Assembly: GCA_964572045.1 (NCBI GenBank)
Contig: CAZNEI010000005.1
Coordinates: forward strand, 39,186 to 103,185
DNA: 64,000 bases
Reading direction: 5' to 3'
From: CBDCKR01 sp964572045
GTDB taxonomy: Bacteria > Gemmatimonadota > Gemmatimonadetes > Longimicrobiales > Gaopeijiaceae
Numbering within the stretch: position 1 is the first letter of the stretch; the number at the start of each line of letters is the position of its first letter. Shown piece after piece: positions 41,954 to 51,600 of the stretch. A program made the translations under genes and the position numbers. The notes below the pieces were generated by a model. The model did not search any database. It was not told the DNA's origin and saw only the letters and a program-made list of their open reading frames with translations.

Positions 41954-42500
41954 GGGTTCGGTGCCCCCATCGGGACGCGCCTCGATCCGGCCTTGGGGAA
42001 CCCAGCCACCGCCTGAGCACGATCTCGACCCAGATCAATCGAGGAAGACCGCACCCTCCCGTCATCGCCCCCCCCCCGGCGCCGAGGGCGACCGGGCGCC
42101 CCCGCGCCAAGGCGACGGGGATGACATGCGATTCAACGCGGAGATGCTCCTCCCCGCCCGGTTGGCGTAGTCCGAGGGACCCTTTTGCGCTCGTGACCGA
42201 GGCTTAGGAATCGGCAGTGCGATCCCTTGAGGGACTGAAGCGCCGGGAAGGGTGTGATCATCGATCTCTTCAGCGGCGTCGGCCCCTGGGCACGGTATGC
42301 CGAAGGAGAGAGGGCCTTCGGTGAATGGGAGGCTGTCGCGGTTCCTTTCGCGTCCCCGCTCAGCCGCCTGCCTGCCCCGGCTCCGGTCTTCGGGTCCTGG
42401 ACCGATTCGAGGAGGACATCCACCACGACTCACTACGACGCGTCACTCGTGTTGCCCGCTCACGGGACTCCCGGCGATAGCCATTGGCCGGCTTGCCTGG
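41954..42500. other. Non-coding stretch downstream of bioY
   Basis: 547 bases without a convincing gene on either strand. Frames present have irregular composition and no start context. A seven-pair inverted repeat (CCGAAGG/CCTTCGG, 42300-42321) is present without a T-run. I see nothing that explains the size of this gap in an otherwise packed region; a decayed gene is possible. Confidence 0.35.
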
Positions 42501-43034
42501 TCAGGACGCGTCCGGGCTCCGGTGACCACTGCGGGGCCACGACGACACGACGATGCCGGCGACGATCGACTTGGCGAGGCCGCCCCAGAGAAAGGGAGCG
42601 GTTCCGCTAGCGAATGCCTCCCAAGGTCCGAGCGACCACGCCAGTCGGAGCCAGCCGAGACCGAGAATGATGACGTGGCCGCCGACCATCACGATCACGG
42701 CCGTCCTCAAGCGCGCCGCGTAGCCCCGGTCCACCATCCGGCCTACGATCGCCGCGGCGAGTACGAACCCGGTCAGGTAGCCACCCGTAGGCCCGACGAG
42801 ATGTCGCCAGCCGAACGCCCCATCGGCGAAGACCGGCAGTCCTGCTGCTCCCGAAAGTAGGTAGAGTGCCAGCGCCGATGCACCGTCCCGAGCTCCAAGG
42901 AAGGCTCCGACCAAGACGACGGCCAGCGTTTGAGCGCTCTGAGGCACCGAGGTTCCCGGGACACTGATCGAGACCCTCGCACAGACGGCGATGCAGCCGA
43001 TCGCTAACGCATACCTTCCGAAGCTCCGACTCAC
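42501..43034 (-). CDS. bioY: Biotin transporter BioY (ECF substrate-binding subunit)
   Basis: About 177 residues, integral membrane S-component that binds biotin and usually works with the shared EcfAA'T energy-coupling module. Family sequence: VPGTSVPQSAQTLAVVLVGA, FLGARDGASALALYLLSGAA, GLPVFADGAFGWRHLVGPTG, GYLTGFVLAAAIVG. About six hydrophobic helices are visible. GTG 43034 was chosen as start; GTG 43067 in frame is possible. No ecf ATPase or biotin synthesis genes are near. It is isolated, with clpB divergent. Confidence 0.85.
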   Translation of the reverse strand: MSRSFGRYALAIGCIAVCARVSISVPGTSVPQSAQTLAVVLVGAFLGARDGASALALYLLSGAAGLPVFADGAFGWRHLVGPTGGYLTGFVLAAAIVGRMVDRGYAARLRTAVIVMVGGHVIILGLGWLRLAWSLGPWEAFASGTAPFLWGGLAKSIVAGIVVSSWPRSGHRSPDAS

Positions 43035-43435
43035 GACCCAGACGTCTCCATGCCTTGCCGCCTCCACGGTTCCATGACTTAGGCCGAGCACCCAACCGCC
43101 AGAAGATCCCCCCTGGATGGTGGGAGGTTCCTCACTCCGCGCTCCGACCCTATCGGCCTCACCCGAACGGGGGCCGCCTGCCTCCGCGCCCGACGTTCCT
43201 CGCCCTTCTCGCTCGCGAGCGCTCGCTCCGTACCGCGCCGGTGGTCCTGGGTCCCGCCCCCGAGCTTCGAGCGCCCGAGCCGAGCCGCGGGTGGCCCGGA
43301 TCTTGATCATCTTAACGATGGAGAGACTTCCGGGGGCGAGCCCCCCGGCCGGATTGGCGGGGAGCGTGGACCGGAGGCGCACGGGACGGTCCGAGCCTGT
43401 CAAAAAGGCGGTATTCCAGAAGAGAGGTTCTAAGG
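43035..43435. other. Divergent intergenic region between bioY and clpB
   Basis: 401 bases, low-complexity in all frames, with no reliable gene. Ahead of clpB is a GC hairpin (about 43329-43347, CCGGGGGC/GCCCCCCGG with one bulge). I looked for heat-shock promoter or CIRCE-type elements and did not find a convincing one. Confidence 0.35.
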
Positions 43436-46063
43436 ATGCTCAGCTTCGATAGACTGACGGTACGAGCCGGAGAGGCGATCCAGGCAGCGGCAGCGAACGC
43501 CCGTAGCTTTGATGCCCCCGAGATCGAGGGGGTGCATCTCCTCGCCGCACTGCTCGATCAGGAGGGTGGGATCGTCGTTCCGGTCCTGCTCAAGCTCGGA
43601 GTTCCCGTCCCCCTGGTGAGGGAGCGAGTGTTGGAGGCCTTGGAAGGACGTACTCGGGTATCGGGCGGGGTGGAGGCGGGCCTGGCCCGTGACCTCGGCC
43701 GAGCGTTCGACGAGGCCGAGGCTCAGGCCCGGGCCCTCGGGGACGAGTACGTCTCCACGGAACATCTCCTCCTTGCGCTCTCGGCGGAGACGGGGGACGC
43801 CGGGCGGATCCTCCGGGAGGCGGGCGCCACCGAGGAGCAGGTACTCAAGGCCCTGAAGGCTCTGCGAGGGTCTCATCGCGTGACCGATCAGAACCCCGAG
43901 GCCAAATACATGGCGCTGGAACGGTTCAGCCGGGACCTGACGGCCCTGGCTCGGCAAGGTCGCCTAGACCCCGTCATTGGCCGCGACGAGGAGATCCGGA
44001 GGATCATGAAGGTTCTCGCCAGGCGAACCAAGAACAATCCCGTCCTCATCGGAGAGCCGGGCGTGGGGAAGACGGCGATCGCTGAAGGGCTCGCCCAGCG
44101 CATCGTCGCGGGAGACGTGCCCACCTCCCTGGCCCACAAGAGGCTGCTGGCCCTCGACATCTCGGCCATGCTCGCCGGCACGAAGTACCGAGGCGAGTTC
44201 GAGGAGCGGATGAAGGCGGTTCTCAAGGAGGTGACGGAAGGCGAAGGGCGCTTCGTCATATTCATCGACGAGCTCCACACGATCGCCGGTGCCGGTGCCG
44301 CCGAGGGGGCGGTGGACGCAAGCAACATGCTCAAGCCGGCGCTGGCCCGGGGCGAGCTCCGCCTTGTCGGAGCTACCACGCTGGGCGAATACCGCAAGCA
44401 CATCGAGAAGGACCCGGCGCTGGAACGGCGTTTCCAGCCGGTGTTCGTGGCTCCTCCGTCCGTGGAGGACACGGTCGCCATCCTCCGGGGCCTAAAGGAG
44501 CGCTACGAGGTCCACCACGGTGTGCGCATCACCGATGACGCCATCGTCGCCGCTGCGAGGCTCTCGGACCGGTACATCGGCGGGCGGTTCCTGCCCGACA
44601 AAGCGATCGACCTGGTCGACGAGGCCGGAAGCCGACTCCGCATCGAGATCGACTCGATGCCACAGGAGATTGACGAGGTGGAGAGGCGCATCACGCAACT
44701 GGAGATCGAGAGGCAGGCGTTGGCTCCGGAGACCGAGGGAGGCGCCCAGGATCGGCTGGCCGGAATCCAAGCCGAACTCTCCGCTCTGAAGGAGCGGAGT
44801 GCCGGGATGAAGGCGCGCTGGCAGGCGGAGAAAGATGCGATCGAGCGCCTGCAAGGGCTGAAGGAACGATTGGACGAGCTCCGCATCGAGGCCGAGCGGG
44901 CCACCCGCGCCGGAGATTTCGAGCGGGCGGCCGAGGTCCAATACTCCGAGATTCCAGGGACGGAGCAGGCGGTGGACGTCGCGGAGGCCCGTCTCGCCGA
45001 GCTCCAGAGTGGGGAGAAATACCTGAAGGAAGACGTCGACGCCGACGACATCGCCGCAGTCGTGTCGGAGTGGACGGGCATCCCTGTTTCCCGACTCCTG
45101 GACACGGAGCGGGAGCGGCTGCGAAACCTGGAGGCACTGCTCGGCGGGCGTGTCGTCGGGCAGTCCGAGGCCCTTGAGGCGGTCTCAAACGCCGTGCGCC
45201 GCGCTCGGACGGGCCTTCAGGATCCCGACCGGCCGATCGGATCCTTCATCTTTCTCGGACCGACTGGAGTGGGAAAGACCGAGACGGCCCGAGCCCTCGC
45301 GGAGTTCCTCTTCGACGACGAGCGTGCCTTGGTCCGGCTCGACATGTCGGAATATATGGAAAGGCACGCGGTGGCCCGTTTGATCGGTGCCCCTCCCGGA
45401 TACGTAGGTTTTGAGGAGGGGGGGCAACTCACCGAGGCAATTCGTCGGAGACCGCACGCGGTCATTCTCTTCGACGAGATCGAGAAGGCACATCCGGAGG
45501 TCTTCAACGTCCTGCTCCAGATCCTCGACGATGGGCGGCTCACCGATTCTCAGGGTCGGACCGTGGACTTCCGCAACACCGTCATCATCATGACGTCGAA
45601 CCTTGGAAGCCAGATGATCCTGGAGGCGGCCCCATCCGACGACTGGAACGCCACGGAGGATGCCGTCACGCGGATCCTCCGCGGCCATTTCCGCCCGGAG
45701 TTCCTGAACCGCGTGGATGACGCGATCGTATACAAACCGCTCGGCAAGAGCGACCTTCGAACGATCGTGGACCTTCAGCTTCGCCGCGTGGAAGGCCTGG
45801 CCGCGGAGCTGGGGTTGCGGCTGCTGGTCACCGCTGAGGCCAGGGACTACCTGGCACGCGAGGGGTTCGATCCAGCCTACGGGGCTCGCCCTCTCAAGCG
45901 GACGATCCAGCGCGCGGTGCAGGATCGCCTCGCGCTCTATGTGCTGAACGAGGAAGTGCCGGAAGGTACGGCGATCAGTGTCTCGGCGGCACCTGCGGGG
46001 GACGGGTTGACGTTCGAGCGGGACGCCGGCGACGGATCGCAAGCGCTGCTCCAGACCGCTTGA
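43436..46063 (+). CDS. clpB: ATP-dependent chaperone ClpB
   Basis: 875-residue AAA+ disaggregase that with DnaK extracts proteins from aggregates. An N-terminal Clp repeat domain (about 1-145) precedes NBD1 with Walker A GEPGVGKTA (about 206) and Walker B VIFIDELHT. A long middle coiled-coil domain (about 405-530) distinguishes ClpB from ClpA/C/X. NBD2 has Walker A LGPTGVGKTE (about 608) and sensor region IIMTSNLGSQ. It lacks the ClpP-binding tripeptide loop as far as I can judge. Length is normal. Confidence 0.96.
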   Translation: MLSFDRLTVRAGEAIQAAAANARSFDAPEIEGVHLLAALLDQEGGIVVPVLLKLGVPVPLVRERVLEALEGRTRVSGGVEAGLARDLGRAFDEAEAQARALGDEYVSTEHLLLALSAETGDAGRILREAGATEEQVLKALKALRGSHRVTDQNPEAKYMALERFSRDLTALARQGRLDPVIGRDEEIRRIMKVLARRTKNNPVLIGEPGVGKTAIAEGLAQRIVAGDVPTSLAHKRLLALDISAMLAGTKYRGEFEERMKAVLKEVTEGEGRFVIFIDELHTIAGAGAAEGAVDASNMLKPALARGELRLVGATTLGEYRKHIEKDPALERRFQPVFVAPPSVEDTVAILRGLKERYEVHHGVRITDDAIVAAARLSDRYIGGRFLPDKAIDLVDEAGSRLRIEIDSMPQEIDEVERRITQLEIERQALAPETEGGAQDRLAGIQAELSALKERSAGMKARWQAEKDAIERLQGLKERLDELRIEAERATRAGDFERAAEVQYSEIPGTEQAVDVAEARLAELQSGEKYLKEDVDADDIAAVVSEWTGIPVSRLLDTERERLRNLEALLGGRVVGQSEALEAVSNAVRRARTGLQDPDRPIGSFIFLGPTGVGKTETARALAEFLFDDERALVRLDMSEYMERHAVARLIGAPPGYVGFEEGGQLTEAIRRRPHAVILFDEIEKAHPEVFNVLLQILDDGRLTDSQGRTVDFRNTVIIMTSNLGSQMILEAAPSDDWNATEDAVTRILRGHFRPEFLNRVDDAIVYKPLGKSDLRTIVDLQLRRVEGLAAELGLRLLVTAEARDYLAREGFDPAYGARPLKRTIQRAVQDRLALYVLNEEVPEGTAISVSAAPAGDGLTFERDAGDGSQALLQTA

Positions 46064-46115
46064 GGGCCCCCTTGGCCTGCTCGCCACGCTGGTTGCGGGG
46101 AGTTAACGTTGTCGG

Positions 46116-46520
46116 CTACGACCCCGACTCCTCCACCTCGACCAGCTCGATGAGCACCCCTCCGGTGGACGCAGGGTGAAGGAAGGCCACGTGGTGGCCC
46201 CGGGCCCCCATGCGTGGCTCTTCGTCGATCGGTCGGTAGCCCTCTATCTTGAGCTCGGCGAGAGTTCGGCGAATGTCGGGAACTCGGTAGGCGATGTGGT
46301 GAAGGCCGGGTCCGCGGCGCTCGATGAAGCGCGCTACGGGGCTGTCGGGGAATCTGGGCTCGACGAGCTCGACCGCGCCGAGGAACGCCACGTTCACTCC
46401 TTGCGAGGGCAGCTCTTCGATCGTGGAACAAGTGCACCCGATGACGGGTTCGAAGGTCGCCGCCGACTCTTGGATGGATCGGACCGCGATCGCGACGTGA
46501 TCGAGCGGATAGGAGTGCAT
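46116..46520 (-). CDS. mce: Methylmalonyl-CoA epimerase
   Basis: 134-residue VOC-family metalloenzyme that interconverts the (R) and (S) forms of methylmalonyl-CoA in propionyl-CoA metabolism. The N-terminus reads YPLDHVAIAVRSIQES (metal His at about 8), then PRFPDSPVARFIERRGPGLH and HHIAYRV (metal His), with Glu in LIELVEV near the end. Convergent to clpB and divergent from trxA. No mutase gene is in the window. Confidence 0.88.
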   Translation of the reverse strand: MHSYPLDHVAIAVRSIQESAATFEPVIGCTCSTIEELPSQGVNVAFLGAVELVEPRFPDSPVARFIERRGPGLHHIAYRVPDIRRTLAELKIEGYRPIDEEPRMGARGHHVAFLHPASTGGVLIELVEVEESGS

Positions 46521-46598
46521 GGGCGATTAGGTTGGAATGGACGAGCCCGAGGGCAGATCGTAGGACCGGTTCGATGAAAGGTACAAGGAGACAGCCCG

Positions 46599-46934
46599 AT
46601 GAGTGAGAACGGTAGGGTTCTTGAGATCACAGACGAGAACTTCGCGGAGACGATCGAAGCGGGAGCGGGTCTCGCGATGGTGGATTTCTGGGCTGTCTGG
46701 TGCGGGCCCTGCCGCATGGTCGCACCGATCGTCGAAGAGCTCGCTGAGGAGTACGCTGACGAGGGGCTCACCGTGGGCAAGCTGGATGTGGACGCGAACC
46801 CCCAACTCACGATCCGGTTCGGCGTTCGGTCCATCCCGAGCATCCTCTTCTTCAAGGGCGGAAAGCACGTGGACACGGTGGTGGGCGCGGTACCGCGCCC
46901 CACGCTGGAGGCGAAGATCAGGGAGCACATATAG
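46599..46934 (+). CDS. trxA: Thioredoxin
   Basis: 111-residue cytosolic thiol-disulfide reductase. Active site WCGPC at residues 34-38, within VDFWAVWCGPCRMVAPI. Downstream are KLDVDANPQLTIRFGVRSIP (cis-Pro) and LFFKGGKHVDTVVGAVPR. No signal peptide, so cytoplasmic. ATG 46599 has an AAGGAG ribosome-binding site. Confidence 0.97.
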   Translation: MSENGRVLEITDENFAETIEAGAGLAMVDFWAVWCGPCRMVAPIVEELAEEYADEGLTVGKLDVDANPQLTIRFGVRSIPSILFFKGGKHVDTVVGAVPRPTLEAKIREHI

Positions 46935-47036
46935 GCGTCCGCCATGCGAGAGGTCGGGGTGGGGTGGCCCGGAGGCGCGAGCTTCCGGGTCGTCGCTGCT
47001 CCAGGGGTGTAGCTCTCGAGGGGGGGGCTCTCATGC

Positions 47037-47042
47037 TATACT
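47037..47042 (+). promoter_or_regulatory. -10 element for a possibly leaderless rsmI mRNA
   Basis: TATACT ends six bases before the rsmI ATG (47049), so transcription starting seven bases after the -10 would begin at the start codon itself. No ribosome-binding site is visible between them. The -35 region is weak. Confidence 0.4.
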
Positions 47043-47048
47043 GCTTCC

Positions 47049-47900
47049 ATGAGCACCCTTTACGTCGTCGCCACGCCCATCGGCAATCTCTCGGATACGT
47101 CGGGCCGGGCCATTGAAGTACTGGGGTCCGTCGACGCTGTCTTGGCTGAAGACACTCGGCGCACCACCGTGCTCATGCGCCACTTCGATCTTCACTCACC
47201 CCTCACTCCTCTCCACGGCCACAACGAGGCTTCGCGGATCCAAGACGTTCTGGACCGCCTGAACGCCGGTCAGCACCTTGCGCTCGTCTCCGATGCGGGC
47301 ACACCGCTGCTCTCCGATCCCGGCGAGCGCCTCGTGCGACGCGTGATGGGATCCGGTCACGACGTGGTTCCCATCCCCGGGCCGTCCGCGATCCTGGCTG
47401 CGCTCGTGGGCGCGGGGTTCCCCACCGTACCGTTCACGTTCCATGGGTTCGTGCCCCGCAAGAAGGGGCTGCGGCGCGCGCTTCTGGAGCGGATCGCCCG
47501 GTCCAGGGCGACCTCGGTCGCCTTCGAGGCGCCTGACCGGCTCCCTTCGCTCCTTTCCGATCTCGGCGAGCTGGCCGGCGTGGCGCGTCAGGTTGTCGTG
47601 GCCCGCGAGATGACCAAGATTCATGAGGAATTCTTCCGCGGAACAATGGGCGAAGCGGCCCGATATTACGCCGAGCGACCTCCCCGGGGAGAGATCACCG
47701 TCGTCGTATCGCCGTCCGCGCGCCAAGAGTCGGAAGCGCGGATCGACAGAGCCGCTGCCGAGGCTCTGGCGACGGCGCTTCTGGCGGAGGGCATGACGCC
47801 CAGCAGGGCGGCCCGAGAAGTGTCGAGCCGCCTAAGGGTTGCGAAGAACATGGCATACGACATCGTGCATTCACTTCCGGTCGCCGAGGACCTCGAATAG
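47049..47900 (+). CDS. rsmI: 16S rRNA (cytidine(1402)-2'-O)-methyltransferase
   Basis: 283-residue SAM-dependent tetrapyrrole-methylase-fold enzyme modifying C1402 in the decoding centre. It begins LYVVATPIGNLSDTSGRAIE. Then come VLAEDTRRTTVLMRHF, HGHNEASR, ALVSDAGTPLLSDPG, PIPGPSAILAAL and AREMTKIHEEFFRGT, all RsmI hallmarks. The C-terminal helical region ends with RVAKNMAYDIVHSL. 114 bases separate it from trxA. Confidence 0.95.
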   Translation: MSTLYVVATPIGNLSDTSGRAIEVLGSVDAVLAEDTRRTTVLMRHFDLHSPLTPLHGHNEASRIQDVLDRLNAGQHLALVSDAGTPLLSDPGERLVRRVMGSGHDVVPIPGPSAILAALVGAGFPTVPFTFHGFVPRKKGLRRALLERIARSRATSVAFEAPDRLPSLLSDLGELAGVARQVVVAREMTKIHEEFFRGTMGEAARYYAERPPRGEITVVVSPSARQESEARIDRAAAEALATALLAEGMTPSRAAREVSSRLRVAKNMAYDIVHSLPVAEDLE

Positions 47901-47984
47901 GATACGGGAGCCGGGTTTCAGGGGAGCGGCCGAGAACAGAGGGGCGAACCGCCCGTAGCTCACCCCGCAGACGGTCGGAGGTTC

Positions 47985-48656
47985 GTGGTTAGCATCGCTC
48001 TGACGGTGGGGATCCTGGCCTCGACGGCGGCAGGCACGGGTCCCATGCCCGACTCTGTCTTGGCCATCGCTCGGCTGCAGTACGAGGGGGGCGGGGACTG
48101 GTATGCCAATCCCTCTTCGCTGCCGAACCTCCTCTCGGCGATCCGGGAGCGAACGGGCCTTCACGTCTCCGGCCGGCCTGAGACCGTGCGTCCGCTCGAC
48201 GCATCCCTCAAGGACCACCCCTACCTCTACATGACGGGGCACGGCAACGTTCGCTTTTCTCCCGAGGAACGGGTGGCTCTTCGCGAGTACCTGCTTGCGG
48301 GCGGGTTCCTTCACGCCGACGACAACTACGGCATGAACGAGTCGTTCCGGCGGGAGATCGCCGAGATCTTTCCCGACTACGAGCTCGCGGAGCTTCCGCC
48401 TGACCATCCCGTCTTCAACGTCCTGTACGAGTTTCCCGAGGGCCTGCCGAAGATCCATGAGCACGACGGGAAGGCGCCCCAGGCCTTCGGTATCTTCCAC
48501 GGGGGCCGGCTGGTCGTCTTCTACAGCTATGAATCCGACCTGGGAGATGGGTGGGAGGATCCCGATGTGCACGATGACGCTCCGGAGATCCGAGAGGCCT
48601 CGATCCGCATGGGGGTGAACCTCTTTCTCTACGTGCTGAGTCAGCTCGTGCCATGA
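47985..48656 (+). CDS. DUF4159 family exported protein
   Basis: 223-residue protein with a short signal peptide (about 1-18). The family core reads IARLQYEGGGDWYANPSSLP, then LYMTGHGNVRFSPEERVALR and GGFLHADDNYGMNESFRREI, and VFNVLYEFPEGLPKIHEHDG. DUF4159 proteins have an amidotransferase/ThuA-like fold by family knowledge, and occur near MoxR/DUF58/BatA-type envelope genes. The molecular role is unknown. It starts at GTG 47985 after GGAGG, and its stop overlaps the next gene's ATG. First gene of a four-gene coupled operon. Confidence 0.85.
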   Translation: MVSIALTVGILASTAAGTGPMPDSVLAIARLQYEGGGDWYANPSSLPNLLSAIRERTGLHVSGRPETVRPLDASLKDHPYLYMTGHGNVRFSPEERVALREYLLAGGFLHADDNYGMNESFRREIAEIFPDYELAELPPDHPVFNVLYEFPEGLPKIHEHDGKAPQAFGIFHGGRLVVFYSYESDLGDGWEDPDVHDDAPEIREASIRMGVNLFLYVLSQLVP

Positions 48657-51600
48657 GTCCGGTCCCGGTCCGCATCGCTGGTGTCGTCGGGGGCGTGAGA
48701 AGGCACCTCTTGGGCCGCGTGCGACTGGCCGTCTCGCTTTGGCTCGCCGTCGGCGTTCTCGCCGGACTGATTGCGGCTTGGGTCGTCGCGGCTCCGGATG
48801 GCTGGCGTCAAGGAACGGCCCTGCCTCTGCTCATCGATCTCACACTCGCGGGCCTCGGGGTCGTCGCCTGGATGGCCTACCGGAGAGCCGACCGACTCTG
48901 GCTCCGGGAGCCGAACCTCACGGCGAGCATGGAGGAGAGCGCCGGGCTGGCGCCCGGAGTGCTTCAGAGCTCCCTGGAGCTGGTCAGAGATCTTCCGCCC
49001 GGCGTGTCACCGGCCCTGGCGCTCCAGGCGGCTGAGGCCGCGTTGGCCGATATCGGACCTCTAAGGCCCCGTTTGGCCGGACGGCTCTGGCGCGAGGCTT
49101 CCCGGTGGATCCGAAGGGCAAGGGTGGGGCTGGCGGTTCTGGCGCCGACCATCGTCCTGCTCACGATCGCGGCACCCAGCCGCTCTCTCGCTGCCTGGTC
49201 GGGGCTCACCCGGCCGTTGGGCCTCTTGGCGGGACCCACGCTGGCGCCTTTGGTCGTGACGCCCGGATCGCAGGAGGTGCTCCGCGGCACCGACGTGCCC
49301 CTCTCCGTGACGGCGCACGGCCGCACGTCTGTCACCGTGCACTGGCAAGCTGCCGGTGACGTCGCCCTCGAGGAACACCTCGACGTGTTGGGTGGTCGTG
49401 CCGGAATGATCCTGCGGACGGTCAGCGTCCGCACCCGATACTGGGTCGAGGCCCCAGACGGCGCGCGCTCCCCGGACTACGAGCTGGTCCCGGTCGATCC
49501 GCTCCTGGTGAGCGACCTGACGGTCTCGCTCACCTTCCCTCCGCATACCGGGCGCTTCCCTGAGGAGTACGTTGCCGAGGTCCCGCCGCTCGACATTCCC
49601 GTTGGAAGTCGCTTCGCCTTTCAGGGGCGCGCAAGCCGCCCGCTGAGCCTCGCCTCCCTCGACGGTCCGGACGGCGATGAAGTGATGCAGCTCCCCGTTG
49701 CGGGCCGGGACTTTGCAGGCCGGTGGACGCCGCGCTCCAGCGGGGTCTACTCCTGGCGGTTCAGCGACACCGATGGGGAGCCGGCCGAAGTGATGCCTCC
49801 GCCGCTGGAGCTCACGCTCGTGCCCGATTCGGCCCCCGACGTGGCCGTCCTGCTTCCAGGAAGGGACACCTTGCTTCCTGCCTCCCTGCGTCTGCCGCTT
49901 GTCCTCGAGGCGTCTGACGACTACGGGCTCGACCGCATCGAGCTGGTCGTGTACAGGGTCACGGCGTTCGGCGACCGTCTCGATCCGGTTGTGAGCCCGA
50001 TGCCGCTGGGGGGCACCCGCGGAGTGCTGTTGCGTCCGGTCATGGACCTGACGGGCTGGGAGCTCCTGCCCGGGGACACGGTGCGCTACTTCGTCCGCGC
50101 CGTGGACAACGCGCCTGTCAGCCACATCGGTGAGACGCCCGAATACGTGCTGCGTCCTCCGAGTCCGGCCGATCTCCGCCGCGAAGCTCAGGAGCGCCTC
50201 GACGAGGCGGCCAGAGGTTTGGAGGAGCTGGCCGAGCGCGCCCACGACGAGGCTCGGGCCGCCGAGGAGCTGGCGCGACAGCTCAACAATCCACAGCAGC
50301 CCGAACAAAGATCTCGGGATACGGCCGCGCAGGAACCCCGGCAGAGCCTGGACTTCGAGGAGCGTGAGGACGTCCGAGAGGCCTTGGAGGGTGAACGGGA
50401 TGTGTTCGCTGCCATCGACTCGCTGGAGATGGAGCTGGCCCGGTTGGACCGGGACCTCGAGGCTGCGGGGTTGGGCGATCCGGAACTCCAGCGGCAGCTT
50501 GAGGCACTGCAGCGTCTCATGACCGAGCTCGCTCCTCAGGACCTGAGGGAACGGCTGGAGCAGCTGCAGGAGCAGGTAGAGGCGATGGACCCCGAGGACG
50601 CGGACGCGGCGCTGCGCGAGCTCGCCTCCGACGAAGAAGCGCTCCGCGACCGATTGGAGGAGGCGCTCGAAGCCCTCAAACGCGCGGCGATGGAGCAGGA
50701 TTTCCGGGCCACAGCTGCTGAAGCGGAGGAGCTGGCCCAGCAGGAAGAGGCCCTCTCCGACGCCATGCGGGAGGGAGACGATCCTGGCCTTCGGGCGGAC
50801 CAGCAGCAAGCTCTTGAGGAGCGGGCCGGGGAGCTCCAGGAGCATCTGGACCGGCTGCAGGAGCGCCTTGAAGAGGCGGGTGAGCAGGCTGCCCGGGACG
50901 GGGTCGAGCAGGCGCAGCAACGGGGTGAGCAGGCGCAGCAGTCCATGGCCCAGGCCCAGCAGCAGTCCCGCATGGGCCAGTCTCAGCAGGCCGCCGAGTC
51001 GGCCCAGGAGGCAGCCGAGACGATGAACCAGATGGCTCAGCAGCTCCAGCAGGCTCAGCAGGAGATGGCCCAGCAGATGGCGGAGGCCTTCCAGGAGGCC
51101 CTCCAGGAGACCGCCACCGACGCGTTGACGATGGCTCGCGAACAAGCGGGTCTCCGCGACCAGATGCGCGGAGCCGGCCCGGAGGACCTCGCGAACATGC
51201 GGGGCGACCAGGGGGCCCTTCTGCAAGGTGTTCGGAGCATCGCAGAGAACCTTTCGACCCAGGACAGAATCAGCCGGGGCGACGAGGGCCAGGATGTCGC
51301 CAGCCAGATCGGTCGGGCGATGCAGGCGATGGAGCGGACACTGGCTGCTCTGGAGAATCAGCGTGGGCGAACGGCCCTTCCGCTTGATGCGGCCGAAGAC
51401 GCCGTGGGGGCTCTCAATCAGGTGGCGCTCGCCGCAATGGCCGCGGCGCAGCAAGCGGGCCAGATGGGGCAGTCGCAGTCGGCGCAGCAGATGATGCAAG
51501 AGATCGAGCAGCTGGCTCAGCAACAGGGCTCCATCAACAGCCAGACCGGACAGCTCACGCCGATGCAGCTTGGCGAGCAGGCCATGCGCCAACAGCTCGA

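Noticed and set aside
42300..42321. Seven-pair inverted repeat as a terminator
   Set aside because: No T-run and no gene whose end it would serve.
49061..51592. 843-codon minus-strand frame opposite the DUF4175-like gene
   Set aside because: Leu/Arg/His-rich shadow caused by the CAG/GAG repeats on the plus strand; no start context or motif.
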